Source: Roseomonas mucosa
Lineage (GTDB): Bacteria; Pseudomonadota; Alphaproteobacteria; Acetobacterales; Acetobacteraceae
Direction of reading: 5' to 3'
Assembly (NCBI GenBank): GCA_945878375.1
Contig: CAMDWG010000001.1
Coordinates: 62,001-126,000 of the forward strand
Length of the DNA: 64,000 nt
The notes beneath the pieces are model-generated. The model ran no database searches and had not been told where the DNA came from. It saw only the letters and a list, made by a program, of their open reading frames with translations. The stretch's first letter is position 1, and each line of letters begins with the position of its first letter. Made by a program: the position numbers and the translations under genes. Positions 16,921 to 25,611 of the stretch are shown piece by piece.

Positions 16921-18045
16921 CTACCGCAGCACGATCTCCACGCGGCGGTTCTGCGGTTCCCGCACGCCATCCGCCGTCTGGACCAGCGGGCGGCTTTCGC
17001 CGAAGGCCTGGACCACCATGGCGCTGCGCGGCACGCCCTGGCGTTCCAGCTCGCTCGCCACCGCGGCGGCGCGGCGTTCCGACAGGCGCTGGTTGTATTG
17101 CGGCGTGCCCGCGCGGTCGGCATGGCCCGCGATCTCGATCCGCGTGGTCTGCACGGCGGTGGAGGCGCGGGCCGCATCGGCGATGATCTGCCGCGCGCGG
17201 TCGGTCAGGTCCGCCCGGTCGAAGTCGAAGAACACCAGATAGGTCCGTGCCGGCGCCGGGGCTGCAGCGGGCGGGGCCGCGACCACCGGTGGCGGCGGCG
17301 GGGCCGGCGGGTTGAAGGCGTAGCGCAGGCCGATCATGACCGAGTGGTTGTAGTTCTCGCTCTCGGTCTTGCTTTCGCTGACGGTGAAGGACCCGCCGCC
17401 CGAGCTCGTGGTGTATTTGTGCTCCAGCGTGCCGAGGAAGCGGTATTCGGCCGTCAGCGTCAGTCCCGGCACATGTTGGTGCAGCGGGAAGCCCACGCCG
17501 AGGATAGCCTGGTAGGCGAAGCGCCCGTCGGAATCGTTGCTCCGCACCTGGCCGCCGAGCACATCGACGCGGACATCGTCGAATTCCCGCCAGACATAGC
17601 CGATGCCGCCGCCGATATAGGGCTGGACGTTGATTCCGCCGGTGTTGACCCCCCAGGAGGCCAGGTCGAAATCATAGAAGACGTTGCCCATCACGCCGTA
17701 GCTGATGGCGGATCCGCTGGCGCCGCTGGTGCCGCCGAAGCCCGAGACGTCGTCGAGGTCATTGATGCGGTAATTGCCCTCGACCTCGGCGCGTACCCCG
17801 TTGCCGAAGCCCCAGCCGAGGCTGACGACGCCGACATAGCCCCATTCGTAGCTGACCTCGCCGCGCGTGCTGCGCCCGGCATTCTGAAGCGCGGTGCTGA
17901 GCTGGCCGGAGCTGTTGAGATCCGTCTCCATCAGCCAGTTCGCGCCGATCCCGCCGGCGACATAGAGCCCGCTGACCGGCTGCGCCGCAGCCAGGCCGGG
18001 GACCAACAGCAGGGCAGAACCCAGCAAGGCGTTTCGGAACTTCAT
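16921..18045 (-). CDS. OmpA-family outer membrane protein (beta-barrel + peptidoglycan-binding domain)
   Basis: The 374-residue precursor starts with a signal peptide (MKFRNALLGSALLLVPG, cleaved after AAAQ). A predicted eight-stranded outer membrane barrel follows with alternating aromatic segments, then a proline-rich hinge (PPAPPPPPVVAAPP) and a C-terminal OmpA domain. That domain shows FFDFDRADLT, IEIAGHADRAGTPQYNQRLSERRA and NRRVEIVLR, which bind peptidoglycan. The start at 18045 has AGGAGAGTGGACG upstream; the extension to 18198 is not coding-like. It is divergent from the pyruvate kinase fusion gene, sharing a 247-base regulatory region with it. Confidence 0.88.
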   Translation of the reverse strand: MKFRNALLGSALLLVPGLAAAQPVSGLYVAGGIGANWLMETDLNSSGQLSTALQNAGRSTRGEVSYEWGYVGVVSLGWGFGNGVRAEVEGNYRINDLDDVSGFGGTSGASGSAISYGVMGNVFYDFDLASWGVNTGGINVQPYIGGGIGYVWREFDDVRVDVLGGQVRSNDSDGRFAYQAILGVGFPLHQHVPGLTLTAEYRFLGTLEHKYTTSSGGGSFTVSESKTESENYNHSVMIGLRYAFNPPAPPPPPVVAAPPAAAPAPARTYLVFFDFDRADLTDRARQIIADAARASTAVQTTRIEIAGHADRAGTPQYNQRLSERRAAAVASELERQGVPRSAMVVQAFGESRPLVQTADGVREPQNRRVEIVLR

Positions 18046-18228
18046 CACGTCCACTCTCCTACTCTCCCCGCGCCCTCGCGCCGGATCGGTTGCATCCGTG
18101 CGTCCCAACGCGGTTCCAGGCTCCGCGCAGCACGGTTCCGGCCAATTCGCCCGGCTTGTGGCGGCAGCGCCACACACGACCCCGCAACAGTCGCTCAAAG
18201 GCCGGTGAGGTGGGGGATGCCCGCAAAA

Positions 18229-18284
18229 CTTAATTTAACTAAGCAAAATCTCAGACTTTGCCTTTGCGACTTAGAGACCCTAAG
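18229..18284. promoter_or_regulatory. Paired CTTA-N7-TAAG palindromes upstream of the HTH-pyruvate kinase gene
   Basis: Two 15-base inverted repeats of identical layout are present. CTTA-ATTTAAC-TAAG lies at 18229-18243 and CTTA-GAGACCC-TAAG at 18270-18284. Their centres are 41 bases apart, close to four helical turns. A looser GCAAA-N9-TTTGC pair lies between them. The second site ends eight bases before the start codon. The segment is AT-rich against a GC-rich background. I infer operators, plausibly for the HTH domain encoded just downstream; control of the divergent OmpA gene is the alternative. Confidence 0.6.
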
Positions 18285-18292
18285 GTCACGGC

Positions 18293-19954
18293 ATGCGCGA
18301 CCCCAGCCTCGAAGCCCTCCTCGCCCAGCGCGGCGCCGTCACCCGGATCGCGACCGCGCTCGGCATCTCCACCGCCGCCGTCAGCCAATGGAAGCGCGTT
18401 CCCGACGACCGCGTGGCGGAAGTGGCGCGTGCGCTGAACCTCGCGCCCGAAGCGGTGCGCCCCGATCTCGGCGGCGCCGTGCCGCCGGAGGCGCCGCGCC
18501 GCGACCTGCCCGCGCCACGCAACCCGAACCGCATGCCGCTGCGCCGGCGGCGGCGCACCAAGATCATCGCGACCCTCGGCCCCGCTTCCTCGAGCCCGGA
18601 GGTGATCGAGCGGCTGTTCCGCGCCGGCGCCGATGTGTTCCGGCTGAATTTCAGCCACGGTTCCCACGCCGACCACGCCGAGCGCATCGCCACCATCCGC
18701 GCGCTCGAGAGGAAGGTGGAACGGCCCATCGGCATCCTGGCCGATGTGCAGGGGCCGAAGCTGCGCGTCGGCAAGTTCCAGGCCGGGCGCGTGCAGTTGC
18801 AGACCGGGCAGTCCTTCCGCCTCGACCTCTCGCCCACGCCGGGGGATGTGCGCCGCGTGCAGCTGCCCCACCCCGAGATCATCGAGGCCGCCGGCATCGG
18901 CACCACCCTGCTGCTCGATGACGGCAAGCTCCGCCTGCGCGTGACCCGCAAGCGGGACGACCACCTGGAGACGGAAGTGGTGGTCGGCGGCCCGCTGTCG
19001 GACCGCAAGGGCGTCAACGTGCCCGATGTGATCCTGCCCATCCCGGCGCTGACCGAGAAGGACCGCGCCGACCTCGCCTTCGTGCTGGACCAGGGGGTCG
19101 AGTATATCGGCCTCAGCTTCGTCCAGCGGCCGGAGGATGTGGCCGAAGCACAGGCGATCGCCGATGGCCGCGCCTGGATCATGGTGAAGATGGAAAAGCC
19201 CCAGGCCATCGAGAACCTGGATGAGATCATCCGCCTGTCCGATTGCGTGATGGTCGCGCGCGGCGATCTCGGCGTGGAATGCCCGCCGGAGGAAGTGCCG
19301 CTGATCCAGAAGCAGATCGTCCGCGCCGCCCGCGCGGCCGGCAAGCCCGTGGTGGTCGCGACCCAGATGCTGGAAAGCATGATCTCCGCCCCCGCGCCCA
19401 CCCGCGCCGAGGCGTCGGATGTCGCGACCGCGGTGTTCGACGGGGCCGATGCGGTGATGCTCTCGGCCGAGACCGCGGCCGGGCAATACCCCTATGAGGC
19501 GGTGAACATCATGGATCGCATCGTGGCGCGGGTGGAGCAGGATCCGGGCTGGCGCACCCTGACCGATGCCAACCGCCCGAGCCCCGAGCGCAGCTCCGCC
19601 GGCGCCATCGCCGCCGCCGCCCGCCAGGTCGCCCACACGATCGAGGCGGAGGCAATCGCGACCTTCACCTCCACCGGCAGCACCACGCTGCGGGTGGCGC
19701 GCGAAAGGCCGGATTGCCCGATCATCGGCCTGACGGCCAGCGAGCAGACGGCGCGGCGGCTGGCGGTGGTCTGGGGCGTGCACCCCCTGCCCTCCTCGGA
19801 GCCGCATTCGATGACGGACATGGTCGCCAAGGCGATCCGCGCCGCGGCCCAGGAAGGCTTCGCGAAGCAGGGCGACGAGGTGGTGGTGACCGCCGGCGTC
19901 CCCTTCGGCATCCCCGGCACCACCAATGCGCTGCGGGTCGCGATCGTGAAGTAG
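18293..19954 (+). CDS. pyk: Pyruvate kinase with N-terminal YdaS/Cro-type helix-turn-helix (fusion)
   Basis: This 553-residue protein joins two domains in one frame. Residues 1-60 form a Cro/YdaS-type HTH: AVTRIATALGISTAAVSQWK, then VPDDRVAEVARALNLAPEAV and RPDL. A Pro/Arg linker (about 61-80) leads to a full-length pyruvate kinase: KIIATLGPAS, FRLNFSHG, GPKLRVG, the catalytic VKMEKPQAIENL, VARGDLG, ATQMLESM and MLSAETAAGQYP. The C-terminal domain carries FTSTGSTTLRVA. The enzyme makes pyruvate and ATP from phosphoenolpyruvate. ATG 18293 has TAAGG upstream; an ATG at 18530 could start an ordinary kinase but lacks a ribosome binding site. The HTH part has the same GC-rich third positions, so it looks genuinely coding. 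Palindromes precede the gene. Confidence 0.88.
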   Translation: MRDPSLEALLAQRGAVTRIATALGISTAAVSQWKRVPDDRVAEVARALNLAPEAVRPDLGGAVPPEAPRRDLPAPRNPNRMPLRRRRRTKIIATLGPASSSPEVIERLFRAGADVFRLNFSHGSHADHAERIATIRALERKVERPIGILADVQGPKLRVGKFQAGRVQLQTGQSFRLDLSPTPGDVRRVQLPHPEIIEAAGIGTTLLLDDGKLRLRVTRKRDDHLETEVVVGGPLSDRKGVNVPDVILPIPALTEKDRADLAFVLDQGVEYIGLSFVQRPEDVAEAQAIADGRAWIMVKMEKPQAIENLDEIIRLSDCVMVARGDLGVECPPEEVPLIQKQIVRAARAAGKPVVVATQMLESMISAPAPTRAEASDVATAVFDGADAVMLSAETAAGQYPYEAVNIMDRIVARVEQDPGWRTLTDANRPSPERSSAGAIAAAARQVAHTIEAEAIATFTSTGSTTLRVARERPDCPIIGLTASEQTARRLAVVWGVHPLPSSEPHSMTDMVAKAIRAAAQEGFAKQGDEVVVTAGVPFGIPGTTNALRVAIVK

Positions 19955-20031
19955 GCGCCGGGCAGACTGGGACGGTTGACGGCGGGCCGTCGCTCGGCCC
20001 AGTTGCGGGTGCCGCAGGAGAACGACACGCA

Positions 20032-20454
20032 ATGCGCCGCCTGGTCCTCGCCCTTGCCCTGATGCTGTTCGCGACGCCCGCGCTGGCGCAGCGCGACGGC
20101 GTCTATGAGGTCTCCGGCACCAACCTGGATGGCACGGCCTATACGGGGCTGGCGCAGATCCGCGCGGTCGGGATCAATTCCTTCAGCATTGTCTGGCGCA
20201 TCGGCAACACGATCATCGAGGGCGCCGGCATCGCCTCCGGCCGCACCGTCGCGGTGTCCTACGGCCAGGCGCAGCGGCCGGGGATGGGGATCTACCAGCT
20301 GAACCCGGATGGCTCGATGGATGGCGAATGGACCATCGTCGGCGCGCCGGCCATCGGGCGGGAGCGGCTGGTGCCACGCCCCGCCGCACCCGCCGCCCCG
20401 TCCCCCGCGCCCGCCACACCCGCCGCACCGGCCGCGCCCGCCCGGCCGAACTGA
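20032..20454 (+). CDS. Secreted protein of unknown function with Pro/Ala-rich tail
   Basis: This is a 140-residue precursor with a clear signal peptide (MRRLVLALALMLFATPALAQ) and a ribosome binding site CAGGAG before ATG 20032. The mature part, about 90 residues, is predicted all-beta with repeated glycine turns (YEVSGTNLDGTAYTG, SIVWRIGNTIIEGAGI), resembling small periplasmic beta-sandwich proteins. It ends in an Ala/Pro-rich stretch of about 30 residues that may be a flexible tether. It follows the pyruvate kinase by 77 bases on the same strand. I do not recognise the family with certainty. Confidence 0.7.
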   Translation: MRRLVLALALMLFATPALAQRDGVYEVSGTNLDGTAYTGLAQIRAVGINSFSIVWRIGNTIIEGAGIASGRTVAVSYGQAQRPGMGIYQLNPDGSMDGEWTIVGAPAIGRERLVPRPAAPAAPSPAPATPAAPAAPARPN

Positions 20455-20467
20455 AGCCCCGGGCAGG

Positions 20468-21535
20468 TCAGCGCCGCGCCTTCGCTTCCGCCGCCAGCAG
20501 CGCGGCCTTGCGGGGCACGCCCCAGCGATAGCCGGTGAGATCCCCGCCACTGCCCACCACCCGGTGGCAGGGCACGGCCAGCGCCACCGGGTTCCGCGCG
20601 CAGGCCCGCGCCACCGCGCGCACCGCCGCCGGATTGCCGATCTCCGCCGCCAGTCCCGCATAGCTCCGCGTCTCGCCCAGCGGGATGCGCTGGAGCGCTT
20701 CCCACACCTGGCGCTGGAAGGCGGTGCCGCGCAGGTCGAGCGGCAAAGCGAGAGCGGCCACGGGTTCCGCGATGAAGCCGGCCACCTGGCGCAGCGCCGC
20801 TTCCATCTCCTCCCCCGCCGGGACGATGCGCGCCTTCGGGAACCGCGCGCGAAGGTCGCCTTCCAGCGCCTCCGGCGGTTCCGCGAAGCCGATGAAGCAG
20901 ATGCCGGAGGCCGTCGCGCCGACCAGCAACGGCCCCATGGCGCTGGCGGCATGGGCGACGCGGATCACCTCCCCCGCCCCGCCCCGCCGCGCCGCGCCGG
21001 GGGTCATGCCGAGCAGGCGGCCCGGCGCCTCATAGACCCGCGATTCGCTGCCGAAGCCGGCGCCGGCCACCGCCTCCGCCACCCGATCGCCCTCGGCCAG
21101 GGCGGCCTGCAGGCGCCGGGCGCGCACCCCTTCGGCATAGGAACGCGGCGTGACGCCGGTGATGTCGCGGAACAGGCGCAGGAAATGGTGCCGCGCATAG
21201 CCCGCGCGCTGCGCGAGATCGGCCAGCGACGGCATGGTCTCCGCCGCCTCGATCATCGTGCAGGCGGCGCGCACGGCCTCGGCCTGGAGTGCCGCGCGCT
21301 GGCCCTTCGGGTCGCAGCGCTTGCAGGCCCGGAACCCCGCCGCCTCCGCCCCCGCCGCATCGGCGAAGAAGCGCGTGTTGCGGCGCAGCGGCGCGCGAGA
21401 CGGGCAGCCGGGCCGGCAGAACACCCCCTGCGTCGTCACGGCATAGAGGAAGGCCCCGCAAGCCGGGGCCGGGTCGCGCGCCAGCACCGCCTGCCAGCGT
21501 GGCGCATCAGGGTCGGGCATGAGGGTGTCGGGCAT
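20468..21535 (-). CDS. ada: Ada: bifunctional transcriptional activator/O6-methylguanine-DNA methyltransferase
   Basis: All three Ada domains are present in 355 residues. The N-terminal zinc domain has the methyl-acceptor cysteines (GVFCRPGCPSR and FRACKRCDP). An AraC-type HTH follows (PSLADLAQRAGYARHHFLRLF, then ITGVTPRSYAEGVRARRLQ). The C-terminal alkyltransferase carries the active site VALAVPCHRVVGSGGDLTGYRWG. Methylated phosphotriesters on DNA convert the N-domain into an activator of the adaptive response, and the C-domain repairs O6-methylguanine. Start ATG 21535 follows GGAGAGCCC; ATG 21520 is an alternative. The frame upstream to 21892 is Arg/Pro-rich shadow sequence. Confidence 0.92.
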   Translation of the reverse strand: MPDTLMPDPDAPRWQAVLARDPAPACGAFLYAVTTQGVFCRPGCPSRAPLRRNTRFFADAAGAEAAGFRACKRCDPKGQRAALQAEAVRAACTMIEAAETMPSLADLAQRAGYARHHFLRLFRDITGVTPRSYAEGVRARRLQAALAEGDRVAEAVAGAGFGSESRVYEAPGRLLGMTPGAARRGGAGEVIRVAHAASAMGPLLVGATASGICFIGFAEPPEALEGDLRARFPKARIVPAGEEMEAALRQVAGFIAEPVAALALPLDLRGTAFQRQVWEALQRIPLGETRSYAGLAAEIGNPAAVRAVARACARNPVALAVPCHRVVGSGGDLTGYRWGVPRKAALLAAEAKARR

Positions 21536-21636
21536 GGATTCCACCAATGGGCTCTCCTGTCCCCGCCATCTGGCGCCCCTGCCCCACAAGCCGCCATCCG
21601 CGCGTTGCGCCCGCATGGGCGGCGTGGCGCGCATGC

Positions 21637-22227
21637 CTACAGCGCGTCGCCCTCGGCCTGCCGCCGCAATTCGCGCCGCTTCTCCGCCCCGCCCGGCAGG
21701 CGCGGATAAAGCGCCAGCGCGGCGTCCAGGCTCCGCAGCGCGCCCTGGGCGTTGCCGGCCTCCGCCTGGAGGTCCGACAGCTGCAGCAGCGCGCCGAAAT
21801 GGCGGGGTTCCAGCCGCAGCGCTTCCTGGATGTCGCGGGCGGCGGCGGCGGGGTCGCCGAGCGCGGCCAGGGCGCGGGCGCGCATCAGCCACACATCCGG
21901 CGCGCCCGGTTCCAGCACCAGCGCGGCGTCGAAATCCTCCAGCGCCTCATCCGGCGCATTGCCTTGCAGGTTGCGCGCCCCGCGCCGGACCAGCAGCTGC
22001 GCCGCCGGCGAGACAGCCTGCGCCCAGGCCGCGCGGATGCGCCCTTCCACGAACTGCGCCCCCGACGCATCGGGCGCGTCCTTCAGCGCCTGGAACAGCC
22101 GGTCGAGTTCCGCGCGGCGCTGGGATGCGGCATCCGGCCGCCCGCCGCCCGGCGCCGCCGGCTGGGCCAAGGCGGGCAGGCCGAGCGGGGCGGTCAGCAG
22201 CCAGGATAGCAGGGCGCGACGGAGCAT
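21637..22227 (-). CDS. Exported tetratricopeptide-repeat protein
   Basis: The 196-residue precursor begins MLRRALLSWLLTAPLG with an ALAQ cleavage site, and ATG 22227 is preceded by GGAGG at ideal spacing. The mature protein holds three TPR-like helix pairs (AAQLLVRRGARNLQGNAPDEALEDFDAAL, then PDVWLMRARALAALGDPAAAARDIQEAL, then HFGALLQLSDLQAEAGNAQGAL, each broken here for position only). It is probably a periplasmic scaffold. The gene lies 52 bases downstream of a Bug receptor gene on the same strand. The partner is unknown. Confidence 0.75.
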   Translation of the reverse strand: MLRRALLSWLLTAPLGLPALAQPAAPGGGRPDAASQRRAELDRLFQALKDAPDASGAQFVEGRIRAAWAQAVSPAAQLLVRRGARNLQGNAPDEALEDFDAALVLEPGAPDVWLMRARALAALGDPAAAARDIQEALRLEPRHFGALLQLSDLQAEAGNAQGALRSLDAALALYPRLPGGAEKRRELRRQAEGDAL

Positions 22228-22279
22228 CGGGGAAGCCTCCGCCATCCGCCCCGCCCGATGCAAGCCTCCCGGCCTGGCC

Positions 22280-23284
22280 TCAGCGCCCGAGCTGGATGTT
22301 GGCGTCGCGGACGATGGCGCGGAACTTCGCCAGTTCCGCCGCCACGAAGGCCCGCGTCGCCTCCGGCGTCGAGGGCTGGGCGGCATCCACCCCGGCGGCG
22401 GCCATGCGTTCCCGCAGCGTGGGCTCGGCCAGGGTGGCGCCCACCGCTTCGTTCAACCGCGCGAGCAAAGCGGGCGGCAGGCCGCGCGGCGCGAGCAGCA
22501 CGTTCCAGGTCGTGATCTCGACATCCGTCAGCCCGTATTCCGCGACAGATGCCACATCCGGGAATAGCGGGTGGCGGCGCGGCACCGTCACCGCCAGCGC
22601 GCGGGACGTGCCGTCGCGCACATGCGGGGCGGCGGAGGCGAGGACCTCCACCGAGAAATCCAGCTCGCCCGAGGCCATCGCCGCCAGCACCTGCGCGCCG
22701 CCGCGATAGGGGATGTGTTCCGCCTTCAGCGGCCCCGCCGCGCCGCCGCCGCGGAACATGACGAATTCCGCCGTCAGATGGCCGATGCCCCCGGCGCCGG
22801 AGGTGCCGAAGCTCAGCGCGCCCGGCCGGGCGCGGGCGGCGGCGAACAGGTCGGGCAGGGTCCGGTGCGGGGACCGGCCGGGGACCACCAGCACCATCGG
22901 CCCGCCGCCGACGATGGCGACATGGCTGAAATCCCCGACCGGGTCATAGGGGGTGGTCGCCGGCAGCGCCGCCGGGTTGGTGGCGTGGGACGACGCGGTG
23001 GCGAGCAGCAGCACATGCCCATCCGGCGCCTGCCGCCGCACATGATCGGCGCCGAGCGACCCGCCCGCGCCCGCGCGGTTCTCCACCACGATCCGGGCAT
23101 TGGGGCCGAGCCGCGGCGCCAGGCGCTCCGCCAGGATGCGCGCGGCGATGTCGGTGGACCCGCCGGCGGTGAAGGGCACGACGAGGGAGATCGGGCGATC
23201 CGGGAAGGCCGGCTGGGCCAGGGCCGGGGTCGCCAGGGCGGGGACCAACAGGGCGGCGTGTTGCAGCAGGGCGCGGCGGCGCAT
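22280..23284 (-). CDS. Bug-family tripartite tricarboxylate transporter substrate-binding protein
   Basis: The protein is a periplasmic solute receptor of the TctC/Bug family. It has a Tat-like leader (MRRRALLQHAALL, cleaved near ALAQ) and the family start FPDRPISLVVPFTAGGSTDIAAR, followed by VVENRAGAGGSLGADHV, a ligand-loop glycine cluster. Length (334 residues) is typical. No TctA/TctB membrane genes are in the window, as is usual for the many orphan Bug proteins of this lineage, so the ligand (usually a carboxylate) cannot be assigned. ATG 23284 has GAGAGGAACG upstream. Confidence 0.88.
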   Translation of the reverse strand: MRRRALLQHAALLVPALATPALAQPAFPDRPISLVVPFTAGGSTDIAARILAERLAPRLGPNARIVVENRAGAGGSLGADHVRRQAPDGHVLLLATASSHATNPAALPATTPYDPVGDFSHVAIVGGGPMVLVVPGRSPHRTLPDLFAAARARPGALSFGTSGAGGIGHLTAEFVMFRGGGAAGPLKAEHIPYRGGAQVLAAMASGELDFSVEVLASAAPHVRDGTSRALAVTVPRRHPLFPDVASVAEYGLTDVEITTWNVLLAPRGLPPALLARLNEAVGATLAEPTLRERMAAAGVDAAQPSTPEATRAFVAAELAKFRAIVRDANIQLGR

Positions 23285-23337
23285 GGACGTTCCTCTCCCG
23301 GTCAAGGCGGCGCAAACTGGCGGGATGGCCCCGCCTG

Positions 23338-24669
23338 TCAAGCGGCGGGACGGGCGCGGCGGGCGGTGGCGATCTGGGCGGGTTCCGGCCCGCCGGCCAT
23401 CCAGTCCAGCAGCTCCACCGTATGCACCGTCGGCATCGCGCCGCCGGCCAGCTGCGTCATGCAGCCGATATTGCCGGACGCGATCAGGTCGGCGCGGGTG
23501 CGCTCCAGGTTCGACAGCTTCCGCTCCCGGAGCTTGCCGCTGATCTCGGGCTGCATCAGGTTGTAGGTACCGGCGGAACCGCAGCAGAGATGCCCTTCCG
23601 CCGGTTCCTTCACTGCGAAGCCGGCGCGCTTCAGCAGATCCTTCGGCGCGGCGGTGATCTTCTGGCCGTGCTGCAGGCTGCATGCCGCGTGATAGGCCAC
23701 CGTTAGCCCCGGCGCCGCGCGCGAAGGCTGATAGCCGAAGGCCAGCAGGACCTCCGACACATCCTTCGCCAGCGCCGCCACCTTCTCCGCCTTCGCCGCG
23801 ATGTCGGGGGCCTCGGAGCGGAACATGAAGCCGTAATCCTTCACCGTGGTCCCGCAGCCGGAGGCGTTGACGACGATGGCGTCCAGCCCCCCCGCCTCCA
23901 GCTCCGCATGCCAGGCTTCGATATTGGCGCGCGCCAGGCGCATCGCCGGGTCGTGATGGCCCATATGGTGGTCGAGCGCGCCGCAGCAGCCCTGGGATGC
24001 GGTGACCACCACCTCGATCCCCATCCGCGTCAGCAGGCGGATCGTCGCCTCGTTGATCGAGGGTGCCAGCACCTGCTGCGCGCAGCCGGTCAGCAGCGCG
24101 ACGCGCCCGCGCCGCGCGCCCTCGGCCCGGTGCACCCCCGGCTTCTCGACATGGCTCGGCGAGGGGACGGAGGACGGGGCGAGCCGCATCATCGCCCGCA
24201 GCCGCTGCGCCGTCATCGACGTCCCCGGGACCAGCCGCGCCAGCGGGCGGGCCAGCGCGCTGCCGAGGAGCGCCAGGCGGAAGCGCCGCGGATAGGGCAG
24301 CAGGAAGGACAGCAGCCGGCGAAGCGCGCGCTCTGGCTTCGGCCGCTCATAGGTCTCCTCGATATGGCGGCGGGCATGGTCCACCAGATGCATGTAGTTC
24401 ACGCCCGACGGGCAGGTGGTCATGCAGGACAGGCAGGACAGGCAGCGATCCACATGCTGCACCACCTCCGGCGTTGCCGGGCGGTCATTCTCCAGCATGT
24501 CCTTGATCAGGTAGATGCGGCCGCGCGGGCTATCCAACTCGTCGCCCAGCAGCACGAAGGTCGGGCAGGTCGCCGTGCAGAAGCCGCAATGGACGCAGGT
24601 GCGGAGGATCCTGTTGCTCTCGGCGATATCGGGATCGCGGAGCCGGTCCTCGGTGAAGCTGGTCTGCAT
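23338..24669 (-). CDS. glcF: Glycolate oxidase iron-sulfur subunit GlcF
   Basis: This 443-residue subunit has two ferredoxin-like 4Fe-4S motifs near the N-terminus (CVHCGFCTATCP and CLSCLSCMTTCPSG) and two CCG-type domains (QGCCGALDHHMGHHD and HLCCGSAGTYN). It passes electrons from the GlcD/GlcE flavoproteins to the quinone pool during glycolate oxidation to glyoxylate. The start is ATG 24669. Unlike the usual glcDEF operon, glcF is separated from glcE by a gene on the opposite strand, so it must have its own promoter, probably in the 112-base divergent gap at 24670-24781. Confidence 0.92.
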   Translation of the reverse strand: MQTSFTEDRLRDPDIAESNRILRTCVHCGFCTATCPTFVLLGDELDSPRGRIYLIKDMLENDRPATPEVVQHVDRCLSCLSCMTTCPSGVNYMHLVDHARRHIEETYERPKPERALRRLLSFLLPYPRRFRLALLGSALARPLARLVPGTSMTAQRLRAMMRLAPSSVPSPSHVEKPGVHRAEGARRGRVALLTGCAQQVLAPSINEATIRLLTRMGIEVVVTASQGCCGALDHHMGHHDPAMRLARANIEAWHAELEAGGLDAIVVNASGCGTTVKDYGFMFRSEAPDIAAKAEKVAALAKDVSEVLLAFGYQPSRAAPGLTVAYHAACSLQHGQKITAAPKDLLKRAGFAVKEPAEGHLCCGSAGTYNLMQPEISGKLRERKLSNLERTRADLIASGNIGCMTQLAGGAMPTVHTVELLDWMAGGPEPAQIATARRARPAA

Positions 24670-24781
24670 CGGTCCCCCCCTTGACCCGGCACATAGGGTT
24701 TCGCGCGGCGAAGGGGAAGGCGGGATGCTTGCGGTGCCCGCCGGGGACGCCGCAGGATGCGGAAGCGAAAGGAACGCCCCC

Positions 24782-25603
24782 ATGACCCTGGTGATCGACA
24801 TCGCCTCGGCCAGCCTTGTCCTGTTTGCCGGGCTGATGCTGGCGGTGCAGTTCCTGGCACTCTGGGCCGGAGCGCGGATCGGGCAGCGGCGTGCGCGGCG
24901 CATCGAGGCCGGGGATGCCGATGCGGTGGAGGGGATCGGAGTGGTGGTGGGCGGCCTGCTTGGCCTGCTGGCCTTCACGCTCAGCATCTCCATCGGCATC
25001 GCCGACAAGCGCTATGACGACCGCCGCCGCGCCGCGCTGGAGGAAGCGAACGCCATCGGGACCGCCTGGCTGCGCGCCCATGCCGTCGGCCATCCCAGGA
25101 GCGAGGAGGTGGCCCGGCTGCTGGAAGGCTACACGGCGGATCGCATCGCCTGGATCGAGGCCGATGGCAACAGCCCCGAACTCGCGGCGAGCGTCGAGGC
25201 CACGGGGCGGGCCCAGGCGCTGATCTGGGGCCATGCCGCCGCCATCGCGCAAGAGAGGACGGACCCGGTCGTGGTCTCGCTGCTGGCCTCGCTGAACGAG
25301 GTGTTCGACCGCACCACCGAGCAGCGCTGGGCCTTTCGCACCCAGACACCGCCCGAATTGCCGGCCTTGCTGTTGGGGCTGACCATCGTGAGCGTGGGCG
25401 CCATCGGCTACCAATGGGGGCTCAGGCGGCGCTGGCATCCCGTGGTCGGCGCCCTGCTGCTGGTCGCCTGGAGCGGCTGCCTCGTGATGATCGTGGACCT
25501 CGCCAATCCCCGGCTCGGCGGCGCGCGGGTGGATATCGCGCCCTATGAATGGACGCGGCAGGGCTTCGCGGGCGGCGTTCCGATACCGCCCGCGCCGCGA
25601 TAG
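24782..25603 (+). CDS. DUF4239 (bestrophin-like domain) membrane protein
   Basis: The 273-residue protein has an N-terminal membrane helix (SLVLFAGLMLAVQFLALW), a second at GLLGLLAFTLSISIGI, a helical middle part starting KRYDDRRRAALEEANAIGTAW, and two C-terminal helices (LPALLLGLTIVSVGAIGY and VVGALLLVAWSGCLVMI). This layout and the KRYDDRR...EANAIGTA segment match DUF4239. The function is unknown. AAAGGAACGCCCCC precedes ATG 24782. It interrupts the glc genes on the opposite strand, possibly after an insertion or inversion. Confidence 0.8.
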   Translation: MTLVIDIASASLVLFAGLMLAVQFLALWAGARIGQRRARRIEAGDADAVEGIGVVVGGLLGLLAFTLSISIGIADKRYDDRRRAALEEANAIGTAWLRAHAVGHPRSEEVARLLEGYTADRIAWIEADGNSPELAASVEATGRAQALIWGHAAAIAQERTDPVVVSLLASLNEVFDRTTEQRWAFRTQTPPELPALLLGLTIVSVGAIGYQWGLRRRWHPVVGALLLVAWSGCLVMIVDLANPRLGGARVDIAPYEWTRQGFAGGVPIPPAPR

Positions 25604-25611
25604 GCGCGTGG

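Noticed and set aside
17098-18921. A 607-codon plus-strand frame spanning OmpA, the intergenic region and the pyruvate kinase start
   Set aside because: It is antisense to OmpA and out of frame with pyruvate kinase, and would run through the palindromic regulatory region.
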